Assembly: GCA_031216915.1 (NCBI GenBank)
Contig: CM062289.1
Location: forward strand, 394,966,674-395,030,673
Length of the DNA: 64,000 nt
Direction of reading: 5' to 3'
Source: Pictodentalium vernedei
Taxonomy: Eukaryota > Mollusca > Scaphopoda > Dentaliida > Dentaliidae
The translations under genes were made by a program, and so were the position numbers. The notes under the pieces are model-generated. The model searched no databases, was not told the origin of the DNA, and worked only from the letters and a program-made list of their open reading frames with translations. This document shows positions 63,869 to 64,000 of this stretch, piece after piece; position 1 is the first letter of the stretch; the number at the start of each line of letters is the position of its first letter.

Positions 63869-64000
63869 GAGATGTCTTTCAAAAGTGTGCCTCTGTCGTC
63901 ATAGTTAATGAAGAGCTAGCGGCAATAAGTGCTCATGGAATATGTCTATCGCCTAAGAGGTCCCTTGTAGGATCGACGGAGTGACATTCGCTAGCTCACC
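63869..64000 (+). repeat. ~130-bp repeat, copy 2, at window edge
   Basis: GATGTCTTTCAAAAGTGTGC through CGCTAGCTCACC; runs off the window. Its open frame (DVFQKCASVVIVNEELAAIS) lines up with copy 1 for the first 16 residues. Confidence 0.8.

Overview
The window looks like nuclear DNA from a marine invertebrate, most likely a mollusc or another lophotrochozoan. It has no bacterial-style gene packing and holds one 100-N assembly gap. It carries tRNA- and 5S-headed SINEs, LINE remnants, many foldback DNA elements, and tandem-repeat elements opening with a TTAGCTCACC-type hairpin. It also has ~155-bp units containing GGGGCATAACTCT. From memory, the last two repeat types are common in bivalve and gastropod genomes; the exact taxon cannot be read from the sequence.

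Only two protein-coding genes can be supported with confidence. They are two intronless, minus-strand, 329-residue quinone oxidoreductases of the zeta-crystallin (CRYZ) family. They are paralogues created by a head-to-tail segmental duplication. Copy A spans about 5759-17786 and copy B about 17787-28733. By eye the coding copies differ at about 20 of 990 bases, 10 of which change an amino acid. Each copy later gained its own changes: a LINE insertion in B; in A a ~1.44-kb segment absent from B and a local 302-bp tandem duplication; and in B loss of half of the foldback element that marks the left edge of the unit.

The rest is a dense, layered mobile-element landscape. The types supported by ends, target duplications or motifs are: palindromic TTAA elements with TIR CCCTTTACC (piggyBac-type, ten complete or near-complete copies, one split copy and one fragment); non-autonomous hAT-like elements with TIRs and 7-8-bp target duplications (at least ten, several nested); Tc1/mariner-like TA elements; a CCGG-flanked near-perfect palindrome inside a SINE; SINEs with one body but tRNA-like or 5S-like heads; two decayed LINEs; a 22/44-bp minisatellite split by a nested pair of hAT-like elements; and a ~3.5-kb composite with inverted ends and internal direct repeats at 32161-35614.

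Region by region: 1-5750 is intergenic with clustered foldbacks and a SINE hosting a palindrome. 5759-28733 is the duplicated oxidoreductase segment. 28734-35620 holds hAT-like elements, a LINE and the composite. 35640-39670 holds the minisatellite and a long tandem-structured element. 39900-61400 is nested small elements. 61549-64000 changes character: a promoter-like motif cluster (NRF1-type palindrome, E2F-like, YY1-like) is followed by CpG-richer sequence with a decayed, gag-like open frame that cannot be identified.
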